This document shows, in pieces, positions 20,550 to 31,374 of a stretch of DNA of 64,000 nt (position 1 is its first letter; every line of letters starts with the position of its first letter). The position numbers were made by a program, and so were the translations under genes. The stretch lies in the NCBI GenBank assembly GCA_011503125.2, contig WWBZ02000001.1, positions 2,418,001-2,482,000 on the forward strand, given 5' to 3'. The notes beneath the pieces are model-generated. The model was not told where the DNA came from. It saw nothing but the letters and a program-made list of their open reading frames with translations, and made no database searches. The DNA is from Botryosphaeria dothidea (lineage: Eukaryota > Ascomycota > Dothideomycetes > Botryosphaeriales > Botryosphaeriaceae).

Positions 20550-21703
20550 ATGCGCATCAACGTCCCGCCCCTCACTCGCAGCCTGCTGGTCTGCCTTTTT
20601 ATTTTCACCTTGCTCAATTGGATCCTGCGGCCGGGGTACAGCGACTGGGTGCACGGTGTTGGCAAGCCGCTCGTGAGCGTGGGCGACGGCGCGCCCTATC
20701 TGGCCATCATCCCCTCCACCGCCATCGTGTATCCTTGGGTCTTTTTGGTTGCCACTGTCGTGGAAGAGAACATATTCGGCTTGTTGATCACCGGCCTGAC
20801 TGTCTTCTATGGCGGACGTTACTTGGAGCGCGCATGGAGCTCTGCTGAGTTTGCCAAGTTCATTCTCTTCGTTTCTATGATACCCAACATCTTGACTTAT
20901 CTCCTTTACGTCATTGGCTATGCCATCTCCAAGAACGAGGAAGCAATGTTTGTACCCTGGCATACATTTACTTACGTCGCATATAACTAACGGTCAACAG
21001 GACGGCGACCATCTCCGGCGGCATCGCGATCCAGGCTGGTTTTCTTGTCTCCTTCAAACAACTCGTCCCCGAGCACACAGTGTCAATTGCCAAAGGCACG
21101 ATCCGCATGCGCGTAAAGCACTTCCCTGCCATTTTCCTCATCGCCAACACTATCTCTGGCGTCGTTCTCGGTACCGAAACCGCGACCTTCCTCTCCTGGT
21201 TCGGATTCTTCACGTCCTGGATCTACCTCCGCTTCTACCGCTTCTCGCCTTCGCTATCCTCCGCCTCTACTGGCGAAGATTCCTTCGTCCGCGGCGACGC
21301 GTCCGATACTTTCTCCTTCGCCCATTTCTTCCCCGAACCGCTGCAAACCCCGATCGCCCTGTTTGCCGATCAGGTCTACAACACACTGGTGGCTATCAAA
21401 GTATGCACGCCCTTCTCGCACGAGGATATCGATGCTGGCAACGAGCAAGCTACGGCGCGCGCCGAGGGCGGTCTGCCGAGCCTGATGAACCCTGGCAGGG
21501 GCGCTAGGGGAGGCCGCAGGGAGGAGGCGGAGCGGAGAAGGGCGTTGGCATTGAAGGTGCTGGATCAGCGGTTACAAGCTGCAGCCAGCAAGCCTCAGCA
21601 GCCAACCGTGCCCGCAGCGCCCTCTGGTCCGTCGATACTAGGCGAGACAACGTACGAGCCAGAACGCCATGATGATCAGCCGCCGGCAAAGGCCACTGCT
21701 TGA
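20550..21703 (+). CDS. TMEM115-like rhomboid-fold membrane protein
   Basis: Two exons, 20550-20947 and 21001-21703, with a 53-bp intron (branch ATAACTAACGG), giving 366 residues. Hydrophobic segments occur near the N-terminus (LLVCLFIFTLLNWIL), then LAIIPSTAIVYPWVFLVATV, the VEENIFGLLITGL/FYGGRYLERAW region, FILFVSMIPNILTYLLYV, and two later helices around FPAIFLIANTISGVVLGT and FLSWFGFFTSWIYLRFY. The order E-x-N near a P-W-x-hydrophobic helix, then G-R-Y-L-E-R-W, matches the TMEM115/Tul1-neighbour family (formerly DUF1751; yeast YOL107W), Golgi proteins related in fold to rhomboids but lacking protease residues. The cytosolic C-terminus is charged and Ala/Pro-rich. The expected role is Golgi retrograde traffic or glycosylation. 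Confidence 0.85.
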
Positions 21704-22186
21704 GCATGAATGAGGCAAAATGTAAGATTTTTGGCGAAACAAGAAACCAAAAGGAATCTTTCTCTTCTATCACTGTACTATCGTCTCGAAATCGTGCAGT
21801 CAACGTTTTGTTTTGATCTTTGGTCCTGGCGTAGAAGCGCATTGATGATTCCTGGGCATCATGCTGGAGCTCTCAGATCACACTGATCTTGTATTTCTCA
21901 TTTTACGCTTGATTTTTCCTTTTTATTGTCTAAAGCACGGAGTATGGGAAAAGATACCATTGCTCTTTGGTGGTATTTCGTCTCAAGACAGGCCGGCGGC
22001 TGGGTAGATGGTAAATTTATACGGATACTGACCCTCTCCCTCGTGCACTCGTCCTTACGTACTTGTACAGAGATGAAGTTGCTGAAATGCTTATGCTAGC
22101 TCGTACATGCTGTGCTTCCACTAACTGCAAACGCCCCACCCAATAATATTTCATTTTCTTTTCAGGAGTAGCCCCTCCTGCCCTGA
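21704..22186. other. Convergent intergenic region
   Basis: Holds the 3' flanks of the TMEM115-like gene and of HMG-CoA lyase. AT-rich tracts are likely polyadenylation regions; no coding signal. Confidence 0.5.
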
Positions 22187-23397
22187 TCAACATCCCTCCC
22201 CTTTCTCCCTAGCGATCCTCGACAGCGTCGCCTTACCCGCCCTGCTCTCGTTTGACCTGCCAATCTCGTCCGAGATCCACTTGCCGACCTCGGCCAACCG
22301 TTCGATATCAACGCCCGTCTTCAGGCCCAAGCTCTCGAACAGGTGCACGACATCCTCCGTCGCGACATTGCCCGTCGCGCCCGGGCTATACGGACACCCA
22401 CCCAGCCCCGCAACCGCGGCATCGAACTCGCGTACGCCGTGCTCCAGGCCCACCAGCGCGTTCACCAGCGCATGGCCGTACGTGTCGTGGAAATGCAGGG
22501 CCAGGTCCTGGCGGTCGACGCCGGCGGCGGCCAGCGTCTGGAGCAGCTCGCGCGTGCGCGGCGCCGTGCCCATGCCTGTCGTGTCCGCGACCGAGATGAC
22601 GTCCGCGCCCATCTCGAGCAGCGACACCGCCAGCTCCGCCACGCGGTGCGGGTCGACGTCGGGCCCCTCGTAGGGGCACCCCAGCGCGACGGAGATGTAG
22701 GCGCGCACGCGCAGGCCGTGGTCGCGGGCGCGCGCGATCAGCGGCGCGAAGCGCTGCAGGGATTCGGCGATGCTGCAGTTTGTGTTCTTGCGCGTGAAGG
22801 TTTCGGTGGCGGCGGTGAAGATGGAGACTTCGATGGGTGGGGATGCGGGTGTGGGTGGCTTCGGGGCGCCGGCGCTGGAGGGCATGGCGTTCGGGTCTTG
22901 GGAGGAGGTGTTTAGGGCGGGCCCGTTGTCGGTGGATTGCGCGGCGTGGGCGCTGTAGACGTTGAGGAAGTTGTCGAGGCCCTTTTCGTTGGGCATGAGG
23001 AATTGGTAGGTTATGGGCTTGGGTGATTGGGGAGGCGTTTTCAGGACGTGCTGGAGGATTTCGGAGGAATTGGCCATCTGGAGTGGTGGTGGTTAGCTGG
23101 CAGGGTGCGGATGCCGGTGGATGAGCTGGTGGTGGGTCAGTTTACTTGAGGAGTCCATTTCGGGCTGACGAAGCTGCCTGCTTCTACTACCCGCAGTCCG
23201 GTGGTTGCCAGGCGGTTGACGAAGTCTATCTTGGTGTTTACGGGGATGCTTTTCTTCTCGTTCTGCAGACCATCGCGCGGGCCGACTTCGACGATGCGGA
23301 CATGGTCTGAAGCTGCGGTGGAGAGGCAACGGCACCTGACAGTGGACGCTGCCGGGCGAGGGAGCTTTTTGCAGGCTCTTCTGGCGAGAAGCGACAT
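22187..23397 (-). CDS. Hydroxymethylglutaryl-CoA lyase
   Basis: Exons 23397-23146 and 23077-22187 with a 68-bp intron, 380 residues. It cleaves HMG-CoA to acetoacetate and acetyl-CoA, the last step of leucine breakdown, in mitochondria. The N-terminus (MSLLARRACKKLPRPAAST) is a basic, hydroxylated presequence. Family motifs: VEVGPRDGLQNE (metal and substrate site), FVSPKW, SVALGCPYEG, VISVADTTGMG, LHFHDTYG with metal-binding histidines, and the signature GLGGCPYSPGATGNVATED with the catalytic cysteine. The splice joins SPKWTPQ to MANSSEILQ, as in homologues. There is an extra Pro/Ser-rich insert of about 35 residues after NVYSAHAAQ, longer than in animal or bacterial enzymes. It is divergent from DPH1, 340 bp apart. 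Confidence 0.93.
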
Positions 23398-23737
23398 GAT
23401 GGCGGGATTGAGGCGTAGAGTTGGGATGGAAGCCGGGCGAGCTCTGGAGGTGTGGAATGACATCGTGTGGGGTAGCATTAAGCCGGGCCTGAGCCGATAG
23501 GGCTGAACTAATCGCCCTCGCTTGGACTCGCCTTCCGCCGCCTGATCGTCGCCGCCCGAACAAAATACTGAATCTGCGACGCCCTCGCTCACTTCACCCA
23601 AAAGTGCTCGTTTCAGCTGTCCACTGCGCAATCCGAGCTTACAGGCACGCCCGCTTGGTTATCTATCCGCCGCCGGGGAAATTCCTCCCCACCTCGTCCC
23701 ACCCCGCCGCCGAAAAATTCACGACCCCGCCATCGCC
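23398..23737. promoter_or_regulatory. Bidirectional promoter, HMG-CoA lyase / DPH1
   Basis: 340 bp between divergent start codons; no TATA box is clear on either side and no other coding signal. Confidence 0.5.
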
Positions 23738-25373
23738 ATGGAGGAAGACCGCACTGAGACAAATTTGGGCCCGACTTTTGACGACGACCTAAATGGCGAA
23801 CCCGATGTTGCTCCCAAACAACCAAAGAAGAGATTTGTCGGCCGGAGAGCTGCAGAGAGTGCTGCGGCGGCGAAGGCAAAGGCGGATCCAAATGCGAACA
23901 TCGAGGACAGCGGTGCAATACAAGGTACGGAAAGAATATGGCACTCCCGCAAGGATACGCGGGGGACTTGATATCCCTGGGAATTCATCTTTCCAGTATG
24001 GAGTGTTTGGGTGCATGCGCCATCAAGTTGAGGGCTGTTGACTGAACTTGTACTGACAATTCGCAGTTGCACGACCACGAAGAACAGCGCGCGCCCTAAA
24101 CAATATCCCCGCTTCCATACTAGAAGATCCAGACCTGAACGCTGCAATTTCGCTAATACCATCCAACTACAACTTCGAAATTCACAAAACGATCCACCGA
24201 ATCCGCCAAAATGGGCACAGGTCCATAGCGCTTCAGTTCCCGGAAGGCCTGTTGCTATTTGCTACCACAATATCCGATATTCTCACTCAATTCTGCCCCG
24301 GAATAACTACCACAATAATGGGCGACGTGACATATGGCGCCTGCTGCATCGACGACTTCACTGCTCGCGCGCTGGGCTGTGATCTCTTGGTACACTACGC
24401 TCACAGTTGTTTGATACCCGTTGCCGTCACCAAGATCGCAACACTATACGTCTTCGTCAGCATTGGAATTGATACCCAACATCTGATCGACACCATGGTC
24501 CGCAATTTCAAGCCCGGCCAGACCATCGCCATGATGGGAACCATTCAGTTCAACGCAACAATTCACGGTATAGCGCCGCAGCTTCGGCGTGAAGGATACA
24601 ACATCGTCGTACCTCAAATAATGCCCCTTTCCAAGGGTGAGATTCTGGGCTGCACATCCCCACGATTTTCTACTCCTAAACAAAAGTCCGAATCTCTTCT
24701 CTCCTCCGCCACCGCGAATGCCACAAAAGACGGTACCAGCGAGGCCGACTGCTTGCTCTATCTCGGAGATGGCCGCTTCCACCTGGAATCCGCACAAATA
24801 CACAATCCGCATCTACCCTCCTACCGCTACGACCCGTATTCTAGGCGTCTGACCCATGAGACCTACGCACATAACGAGATGTACTCACTCCGTGCGTCCG
24901 CGATTGAGTCCGCGCGGAAAGCGCGCAAGTGGGGCCTTATTCTTGGTGCTCTGGGCCGGCAGGGCAATCCGCACACCCTCACGCTCATAGAGAACCACCT
25001 GAAGAGCAAAGGCATCCCGTGCATGAAGATTCTGCTCAGTGAGATTTTCCCCGGCAAGCTGCAGCTCATGAGTGCGAGCAAGGAGGAGAAAGGGAAAGCA
25101 AACGTGGACGAAGACAAGATGGTTGTTGAGGAGGAAGGCGTGGAGGCTTGGGTACAGATCGCATGTCCACGGTTGAGCATAGATTGGGGCTACGCTTTCC
25201 CACGTCCGCTATTGAGTCCGTACGAGGCGTTGGTGGCGCTCGGCGTGAAGGAAGGGAAATGGATGGACAGCGTTGGGAAAGGGCAAGTTGGGGAAGACGT
25301 TTATCCGATGGACTTCTATGGTAAAGAGGGGCTTGGGAGGACGACTGTTGGTGATGTCAAGGTTCAGGCATGA
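23738..25373 (+). CDS. DPH1: Diphthamide biosynthesis protein 1
   Basis: Exons 23738-23924 and 24067-25373 with a 142-bp intron, 497 residues. With Dph2 it forms the radical-SAM-like enzyme that transfers the 3-amino-3-carboxypropyl group of SAM to a histidine of elongation factor 2, the first step of diphthamide synthesis. Three separated cysteines that would bind the [4Fe-4S] cluster are visible in the contexts [17 protein letters not shown] and [11 protein letters not shown]. Other family landmarks are [32 protein letters not shown] and [10 protein letters not shown]. The N-terminal 60 residues are acidic then basic (PKKRFVGRR), as is usual for the eukaryotic protein. An acidic insertion ([15 protein letters not shown]) precedes the third cysteine. 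Confidence 0.93.
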
Positions 25374-25609
25374 TCTATTGTGTGTGGTTAGGGGTTTTTG
25401 GGAGTACTTGTCAGAGAACAGCCTCTCTCGAACTCATAACGCCTTAGCAGAATGCGAAGTTGAGATTAAGACCTACATCAATCCCAGCAACCTCGTCCCA
25501 AGCTCTTGTAATCCTTCTTCTCCATAGCAACCGAGTGCGGTCAGGTAAAGAGGACTATTCCAAGAATCAGCAATGCCAAGACGTGAGATCTAGCATGAAG
25601 TTAGATAGT
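25374..25609. other. Convergent intergenic spacer
   Basis: A short AT-rich gap between the 3' ends of DPH1 and zinc-finger copy 2. Nothing else seen. Confidence 0.5.
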
Positions 25610-26260
25610 CTATCCATATTCTTGGTCCAATTGGTACGTAAACGCGTCGAGGTCTGTCTCAATGGAAAGGTTGTAATCCTCATTCACAGCGGGCAGTGCT
25701 GTTTCGGCCACACCCTCCAGAATAAGTCTGAGAACATCAGTGCCAGTCTGCCAGTACTCCAATGCTCTCATAGAATCAGTTGTTCGCTGGTCGTTCCAGT
25801 CCCATGACAAAGGCTGCAGCGGCGCTGCAAGAGGGAATTTCTCCCCCAGAAGGGCGTTCCAATGGCCGGCTATGGAGGGATGAGATAGAAGACCTCGAAG
25901 CATATTGTCCATGGTCCAGGCACTTCGTGGAGTTTCGGTGCGCTGGTGATTGAAGAGATGTTCCTGACGGAGACTGAAGTCATCGCAAACGAATGCACAG
26001 ATGCCGCAAGCATAGAGGATCTTTCTCTCTGGGTGCTTGGTTGACTCGAAGTTTCGACTAGAGCAAACGGCCTTTCGAATGTGGCGAGTGCGGCCGAGAG
26101 AAGTGTTCCATGCTTTTTTGCAATCATGGCAGTGGCGGAGTACTTGCGGCTCATGGTGCTGCTCGATGTGGTTGTTCAGATTCCCCTGACTTTTGTATAT
26201 TCCTTTCTCACAGAAAGGACACCAGTATGTCTCAAGTGGCGTTGGAGCTTGCATAGCCAA
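25610..26260 (-). CDS. Zinc-finger protein family copy 2, intact
   Basis: 216 residues, single exon, starting MAMQAPTPLETYWCPFC. It has three zinc-finger-like units: CPFC...H-x4-H (about 14-35), a C2HC-type unit CHDC...H-x5-C (about 43-65) and CGIC...H-x3-H (about 85-106). The C-terminal half lacks cysteines and has a repeated aromatic pattern (SAWTMDN, GHWNALL, LSWDWNDQR), ending in an acidic amphipathic tail DLDAFTYQLDQEYG. Two relatives in this window (12977-13613 and 41838-42535) share the order of fingers and tail. The full family is not one I can name. Fingers suggest nucleic-acid binding, and the acidic tail could be an activation or interaction region; both are inference. This is the only copy with both an ATG and an uninterrupted frame. 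Confidence 0.78.
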   Translation of the reverse strand: MAMQAPTPLETYWCPFCEKGIYKSQGNLNNHIEQHHEPQVLRHCHDCKKAWNTSLGRTRHIRKAVCSSRNFESTKHPERKILYACGICAFVCDDFSLRQEHLFNHQRTETPRSAWTMDNMLRGLLSHPSIAGHWNALLGEKFPLAAPLQPLSWDWNDQRTTDSMRALEYWQTGTDVLRLILEGVAETALPAVNEDYNLSIETDLDAFTYQLDQEYG

Positions 26261-27188
26261 TGGTATTCGTTGATTAAGGCAATGCGGTAATAATGGTAAG
26301 ACGAATAAGTCGGGATATCGTCTTAGGGGATTTGAAATGATAAAGGCCTATGTCTACTATAAGATTAAAGAAGTGGGCAGTATCCTCGATTAAATACGGA
26401 GCGCATGACAGAGGGAATCTTTTGTGCAAGCTACATGCACAGCTCCAGAATCTACCTTTCGCATCAAATATGAGATGGTTAAGATCCGTCTGGCCAATAT
26501 TGATTGGCCGACGAAGCGGAGCTGGAAGTGCTAGAAAATGACCAATAATTGGAGAGGCTTACCGGTACTCGCATGTTACACCTGCTGTTCCTCAGTCTCA
26601 CATGCTCACGTCCTATCCTCAGCCTCGCATGCTCACATCCTGTTCTTCAGCCTTGCGTCGGGCCACTAAGTGACCGCCAACGGCACATTATGTGCAGGAA
26701 TCTGTATGCAAGACAGTGCAGCAGATGCAAAGTAGCCCCGAAAATACAGAACAGAATTGCCTTAGAGGATGAACGGTGATGATAAAATTTCTCGGACTCT
26801 GTGTCCATTAAAGATATCTGATCCTTGTAAATGAGTGGCACGAGGAACCTCTGCACCGGCGGAGTTACTATTGCGTCACTTACGAACCTGGTCCTTCTAG
26901 TTTTCAACGTGCATGAGAAGAAATCCGTTTCGGGCCCCGAACCAAGCTTTGGCGACACCTCAATGGCACCAAAACGGAGAAAGAAGGCGATGGATGAAAT
27001 GAAATGAAATGACTATAGCGATTTCCTATGCAATTATTCTCCACAAGTCCGAACATTAAGGAAGAACCCAGAACTCAGAGCTGTTCCATTTACCTTACAG
27101 CCCGGCTCCCACAGACAGCTCAAACCTTAACTCCGCATGCAGTAACGCTATAGACCCTTTCGATTTGTATCAAAAAAGTCCTCTACTT
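26261..27188. other. Intergenic region with a minisatellite
   Basis: No gene supported. It contains the 27-bp repeat listed next and probably the promoter of zinc-finger copy 2 at its left side. Confidence 0.5.
26591..26657. repeat. 27-bp minisatellite, about 2.5 copies
   Basis: CTCAGTCTCACATGCTCACG (26591 onward) recurs as CTCAGCCTCGCATGCTCACA (26618 onward) with period 27, followed by a partial third unit (CTTCAGCCTTGCG); a degenerate unit may precede at about 26567. It lies about 330 bases upstream of zinc-finger copy 2. Confidence 0.6.
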
Positions 27189-27695
27189 CTAGCGATCTAT
27201 ATAACCGAACATGAACCCAATAACCACAGCACCAACGATCATGACATGCCAGAAAACCCCGTCGCACCAAGCGACGCTCTCGGTGCGGCGGAACGACAGA
27301 TTCAAATCCATCTTGGTGCGGAAAGCGACGACCAGCAAAAGCTGCACAGCCATTAAGCACCAGAGGATCCTGTGCGGCAGTGCGCCCAGCTCCTTGGGTT
27401 CGCGGTTTTGACTGTGGCCTACGGTGATGACGATGGCCAAGGCTGTGGTCGCGAAGAAAACCGAAAACCAAAAGAATCCAGCAGCTTTCATTTGGGCCGA
27501 GGGGCCATTCGGCCTCTGCTGAGACGGGGTCCTCCTGAGGTTCCGGGGCGTTGCCGCTTCCAGATCTGTTGTTGATGCGTTGGGTTGGAACGAGATAGCA
27601 AGACCGGGTTGATGAGATTCTGGTGGAATTTGAGGAAGAGATTGGTAAGAGGGAGGCCTGCTTCCGTCAAGGGACAAGCTTTTGGACGTTGTCAT
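27189..27695 (-). CDS. Small multi-pass membrane protein
   Basis: 168 residues from MTTSKSLSLD; an upstream in-frame codon at 27719 is a weaker start. The first 78 residues are Ser/Pro-rich and cytosolic in character (PPSYQSLPQIPPES), then three hydrophobic segments follow: FFWFSVFFATTALAIVITV, ILWCLMAVQLLLVVAF and VFWHVMIVGAVVIGFMFGYI, with short polar loops. I do not recognise the family. The PPSY sequence resembles a PPxY ligand for WW-domain ubiquitin ligases such as Rsp5, which is a common feature of small fungal membrane adaptors; this link is inference. Confidence 0.6.
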   Translation of the reverse strand: MTTSKSLSLDGSRPPSYQSLPQIPPESHQPGLAISFQPNASTTDLEAATPRNLRRTPSQQRPNGPSAQMKAAGFFWFSVFFATTALAIVITVGHSQNREPKELGALPHRILWCLMAVQLLLVVAFRTKMDLNLSFRRTESVAWCDGVFWHVMIVGAVVIGFMFGYIDR

Positions 27696-28020
27696 GATCG
27701 CGAAGGTACCCGTGGGCAAATCTTGAGAAGATCGATAGCTGTAGGGACGATGAGGAAGCCATCATGCAATTTATACAGCAAGGGACAGTGCAGAACATGG
27801 ATTTGGGAAAGGCAACCACGGGACACCTACGTAAGTTCTCCAGAACAGTCTCGTGGGCAGCACTACTCGGGTTAAAACACAGACATTAGTACGACGAAAA
27901 ATTCTGATTCGACAGAATCTCCGTCGCTTACTGCAAATGCGAGATTACATCTCTTCATTCGCAAGCTATATGTACGATTTGTGGTATCATCAAACAATGG
28001 TTGTAAGGACCCTGAGTTGT
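27696..28020. other. Intergenic spacer
   Basis: The promoter of the small membrane protein and the 3' flank of the isomerase gene; no coding signal. Confidence 0.5.
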
Positions 28021-29395
28021 CTACACCACATAAGCGGTGAAAAGTTGGAGAGCCTCCCTGGCGCCAATCTCCAGCTCAACGCCCTGACCAATGAAGAAAA
28101 CGTATCCCTCCTTGATCTCATATGTCTTTCCGTCGGCTTTGAACTCGCCCCAGCCTTGGGTGCAGATCAAGGAGCTCGGCCCACTGACAGCAGTGAGATG
28201 CTCAGTCGCGCCGCTGGGAATATCCGAAGCCAGCATGTTGAACTCGCTCATAGGAGGAGCATAAACCTTGGTGTGGCCATCCTTACCGCCTTCATACGGC
28301 TTGCTTGGGAGGATGGCCTCCTTGGCATCATGTGGTGTGAAGGTCAGGCTGGAGATAAATGTCTCGACATTGTTGCGTTCGGCACGGGGGCAGAAACCAG
28401 TGTTCAGGACGTTGTTGGATCGCGCCATGCACTCAATGATGTCGCCAGCGAGGTAGGCGTGAATACCGTCGGCAGGGATGTAGATGCTCTCACCCGGCTG
28501 CAATACCAGGTAGTTCATGGTTATCAAGGCAACCAGACTACCAGGGTCCTGCAAGTAGAACGTTAACGACGCCTTACCGTGGTGCTCCAACAGAAGCACT
28601 TACCGTCTTTCCGTACTGGTCCTGCAGGCGTGGTAGGAGTTCTGGGGTGTTGGTATGCTTGCCGAATGCCGACTTGTCAACTTTCGCTAACGCCTCTTCC
28701 ACCTCCTTGACGTCGGATTCAGACGCGGAGAGCATGCTCTGGACGACGTATTTGAGAGTCTGATCATCAAATTTAGCCTTCTTGATGTTGGGAAAGAACC
28801 TTTGTAAGGGCTCCAGCAACATGAGTTGCTCAATGTCGTTGAGAGGTTTGAAGCCGCAGAAAGCCTCGAATTTAGAGAGGGCGATTGCGATCTCAGGCTT
28901 GTGGTTGGGATCTGTGAAGCTAGATGGGTCCCTTTTGTGAAGCTCAGAAGCAAGGCTCTTGTTCTAGAGTGTTGTTAGACATTAGTGTAATGGATTCAAA
29001 GGTAGGATACTGACTGGATGCAACTGCAGCGGGAGGGCTTTGGCAATGGACAAAACTTTGGGCAGGTAAGGCAGGTCAAGGCCGAATTTCTGGATGACAC
29101 GCCTGCCCAGCAGTTCATAAGGGCTCTTGTTGATGACGTCCTGGAGATTCTCTCCGGAGTCCAGAACATATGCAGGCAGCTCCGGGTAGGTGCCATACCA
29201 CCTAAGCGATGTGAGTATGCAGACTTGAGAGCGAATCGATGGCACATACATCTCAGCATAAGACTTGCTCTGGTCAATCTTGAAGTCGGTACCGGGGGTC
29301 TTGGAGGCTATGCGGGCAGCGGCGGACTGCGAGCCCTGCTTGCCCCACGGATACTCATTGCAGTAGCACTTGAGCTGAATTACTCTTTGAACCAT
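28021..29395 (-). CDS. Mannose-6-phosphate isomerase (type I)
   Basis: Four exons: 29395-29250, 29201-29015, 28963-28604 and 28548-28021, with introns of 48, 51 and 55 bp; 406 residues. It interconverts fructose-6-phosphate and mannose-6-phosphate, feeding GDP-mannose for cell-wall mannan and glycosylation in the cytosol. Family landmarks: NEYPWGKQGSQS near the start, AEMWYGTYPELPAYV, PLQLHPNKSLASELH (zinc ligand region), KPEIAIALSKFEAFCGF, LQPGESIYIPADGIHAYLAGDIIECMARSNNVL (zinc histidine and signature) and NTGFCPRAERNNVE with the catalytic arginine region. Phase is kept across all three introns. A start 15 codons upstream (MNCLF) is possible. Confidence 0.92.
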
Positions 29396-30300
29396 TGGAA
29401 CGGCGGTAGCAGGATCAGTGGGAAGGAAGAGGCAATTCAATTGACAGAGAAGCAGTAAAGAAGCACAGTGGTGTTGTTCGGAAGATTGGGCTGGCCGGTG
29501 AGAAGGACGTCACGGCGGCGGTGGTTATGAGGGCAGAGCTGCAGAGCTCAACGTCATAGTCGCGTCGGCCTTCGGCAGGGTCTCCGGAGCGCTTGTGGAA
29601 GCCGCAGCACTAAGCATCAGTGAGATTAATAATGGAGGAAGACAGTCTCACGCTGTGGAGAACGTTGGGGCAAACATGGAGCTGGATGCCATCACTGCGC
29701 ACACATTGCGCGCGGTCCCTATGGATTCATGCCTGTCCGCTCGAGCTTTCGGAACGTCGAATGCGCGCGAGGACAAGGGCAGCGCATGTGCATTGACAAA
29801 GGCCAGAACCAAAATAGGTCCTGGCATCCTGCGTAAGATGCGGCTCAAGAGCGGCCACAAAGCTTGGGCGTCATCCTCAGAAGCGTAGAGGGGAGGAGGC
29901 GATACGAAGGAGCGGCGCGAGGCTCTGACGCAAAGTAACCCGGGCGGCGACAGGGATGGGGCTCAGAAGGCGGCGAGGCCGCCTGGCCAATCACAAACAC
30001 TGGCCCAGCTCACCGCCCGGCGCGCTTCAGGGTCGCGAGGGAGATTACAGCCCTCTTGGCTATTACCAGCGCCGCCTTTTCTCGTATGCCACCGTGGTAG
30101 TACGCACTGCTGACTTTCCTCCTGCCGCTCGTTCGACTACAACGCCCGCTGTGTCTGCCGCTCCTTCTGTCAGGACTATGTCGCCTTGAGTCTGTCTGCC
30201 ATCTGCCCTCCTTGCGTGCGTCGCGTCCCTCCGCCGATTCGCCAGCTCTACCATTCCGATTTCCTCCCATTCCACCCTCTCTCTCGACCAACCCGCCGCC
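29396..30300. promoter_or_regulatory. Divergent promoter region
   Basis: About 0.9 kb between the isomerase (minus) and the mannosyltransferase (plus). Both act in mannose metabolism, so shared regulation is conceivable. Open frames inside are short and without motifs. Confidence 0.45.
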
Positions 30301-31374
30301 ATGCACTTCGCATTTCCCCCGCGCAAGACCTCGCGCCCGCCGCCCTACGTCACTGCCGCCAATGCCCGCAGTCAAGGCTCCTTCTTGACTCGCCGCATGG
30401 CACGCCAGCTCGCCGTCTACGCCCTCGTTGCCCTGACCTTCCTCTACATTTTGAAGAACTGGTTCTTCAGTGGTCCCGCCGCCGAATACATACCGGCGGG
30501 AACTCCACCAGTGGTGATAGTCACGACTTTCGACGATGATCTAGCCGAGTCCTTCATGGAGAAGATCAGATTGAACCGCAACACATACGCTGAGAAGCAT
30601 GGTTAGTCTGGCTGTTGCGAGGACACGCTCAGAAGGTGATATTGATTGAGCTTCAGGCTATGCGACCTTCTATACCAATTCGTCGGAATACGATATCGGC
30701 GACTATCCGATTAGCTGGGCTAAAGTTCCCTCAGTGCGCCACGCCATGACCGCCTTTCCGCACAGCACCTATTTCTTCTATCTCGACATTAACAGTCTGA
30801 TTGTGAACCCGGACCTGACAATCGAAGAGCACATCATGAACAAATCTCGCCTGGAAGATCTCATGATTGTTGGCCTCCCTGTTGTGCCCCCGGACAGCGT
30901 CATCAAGACCTTTGCTCACATATCCGGGGACAACATCGATCTGGTCCTGACGCAGGATTCAGATAATTTGTGCCAGAATAGCTTTATTATTCGTCGCGGA
31001 GACTGGGCCAAGTTCTTCCTGGACGCCTGGTATGACCCGCTCTACCGTTCCTATAACTTCCAGAGGGCCGAGGGCCATGCGCTGGAGCACATTGTTCAGT
31101 AAGTCATGGGTGGTGTTGTTGAACGCTTTGAACTCGTAAAAGTGACTAGAAACCCAGGTGGCACGGCACCATTCTCGCGAAGCTTGCCCTCATTCCGCAG
31201 CGCATGTTGAATGCCTATACCCGCAGCGAGAGCGTAGAGAATAAGGATAGCATGTACCAGGAGGGCGACTTTGTTGTTGCGTTCCCGGATTGTATCGATG
31301 ACAAGAAGAATACCTGTGAGGACGACATGGCGCCGTGGTTCGGTAAGGTACTGGAGAGCTCTAAGTCGTCGTGA
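30301..31374 (+). CDS. GT34 mannosyltransferase, MNN10/MNN11-like
   Basis: Exons 30301-30601, 30657-31098 and 31158-31374 (introns of 55 and 59 bp), 319 residues. A type II Golgi membrane protein: a cytosolic basic head (RRMARQ), one hydrophobic anchor (LAVYALVALTFLYILKNWFF) and a lumenal catalytic domain. Family features are VVIVTTFDDD, YATFYTNSSEY, the YFFYLDINSLIVNPDL strand that corresponds to the DxD nucleotide-sugar site, NSFIIRRGDWAKFFLDAW and EGHALEHIVQWH. In yeast Mnn10/Mnn11 extend the alpha-1,6-mannan backbone. Here the DxD position reads D-I-N, a change worth noting. It diverges from mannose-6-phosphate isomerase, an enzyme in the pathway to its sugar donor. Confidence 0.87.
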
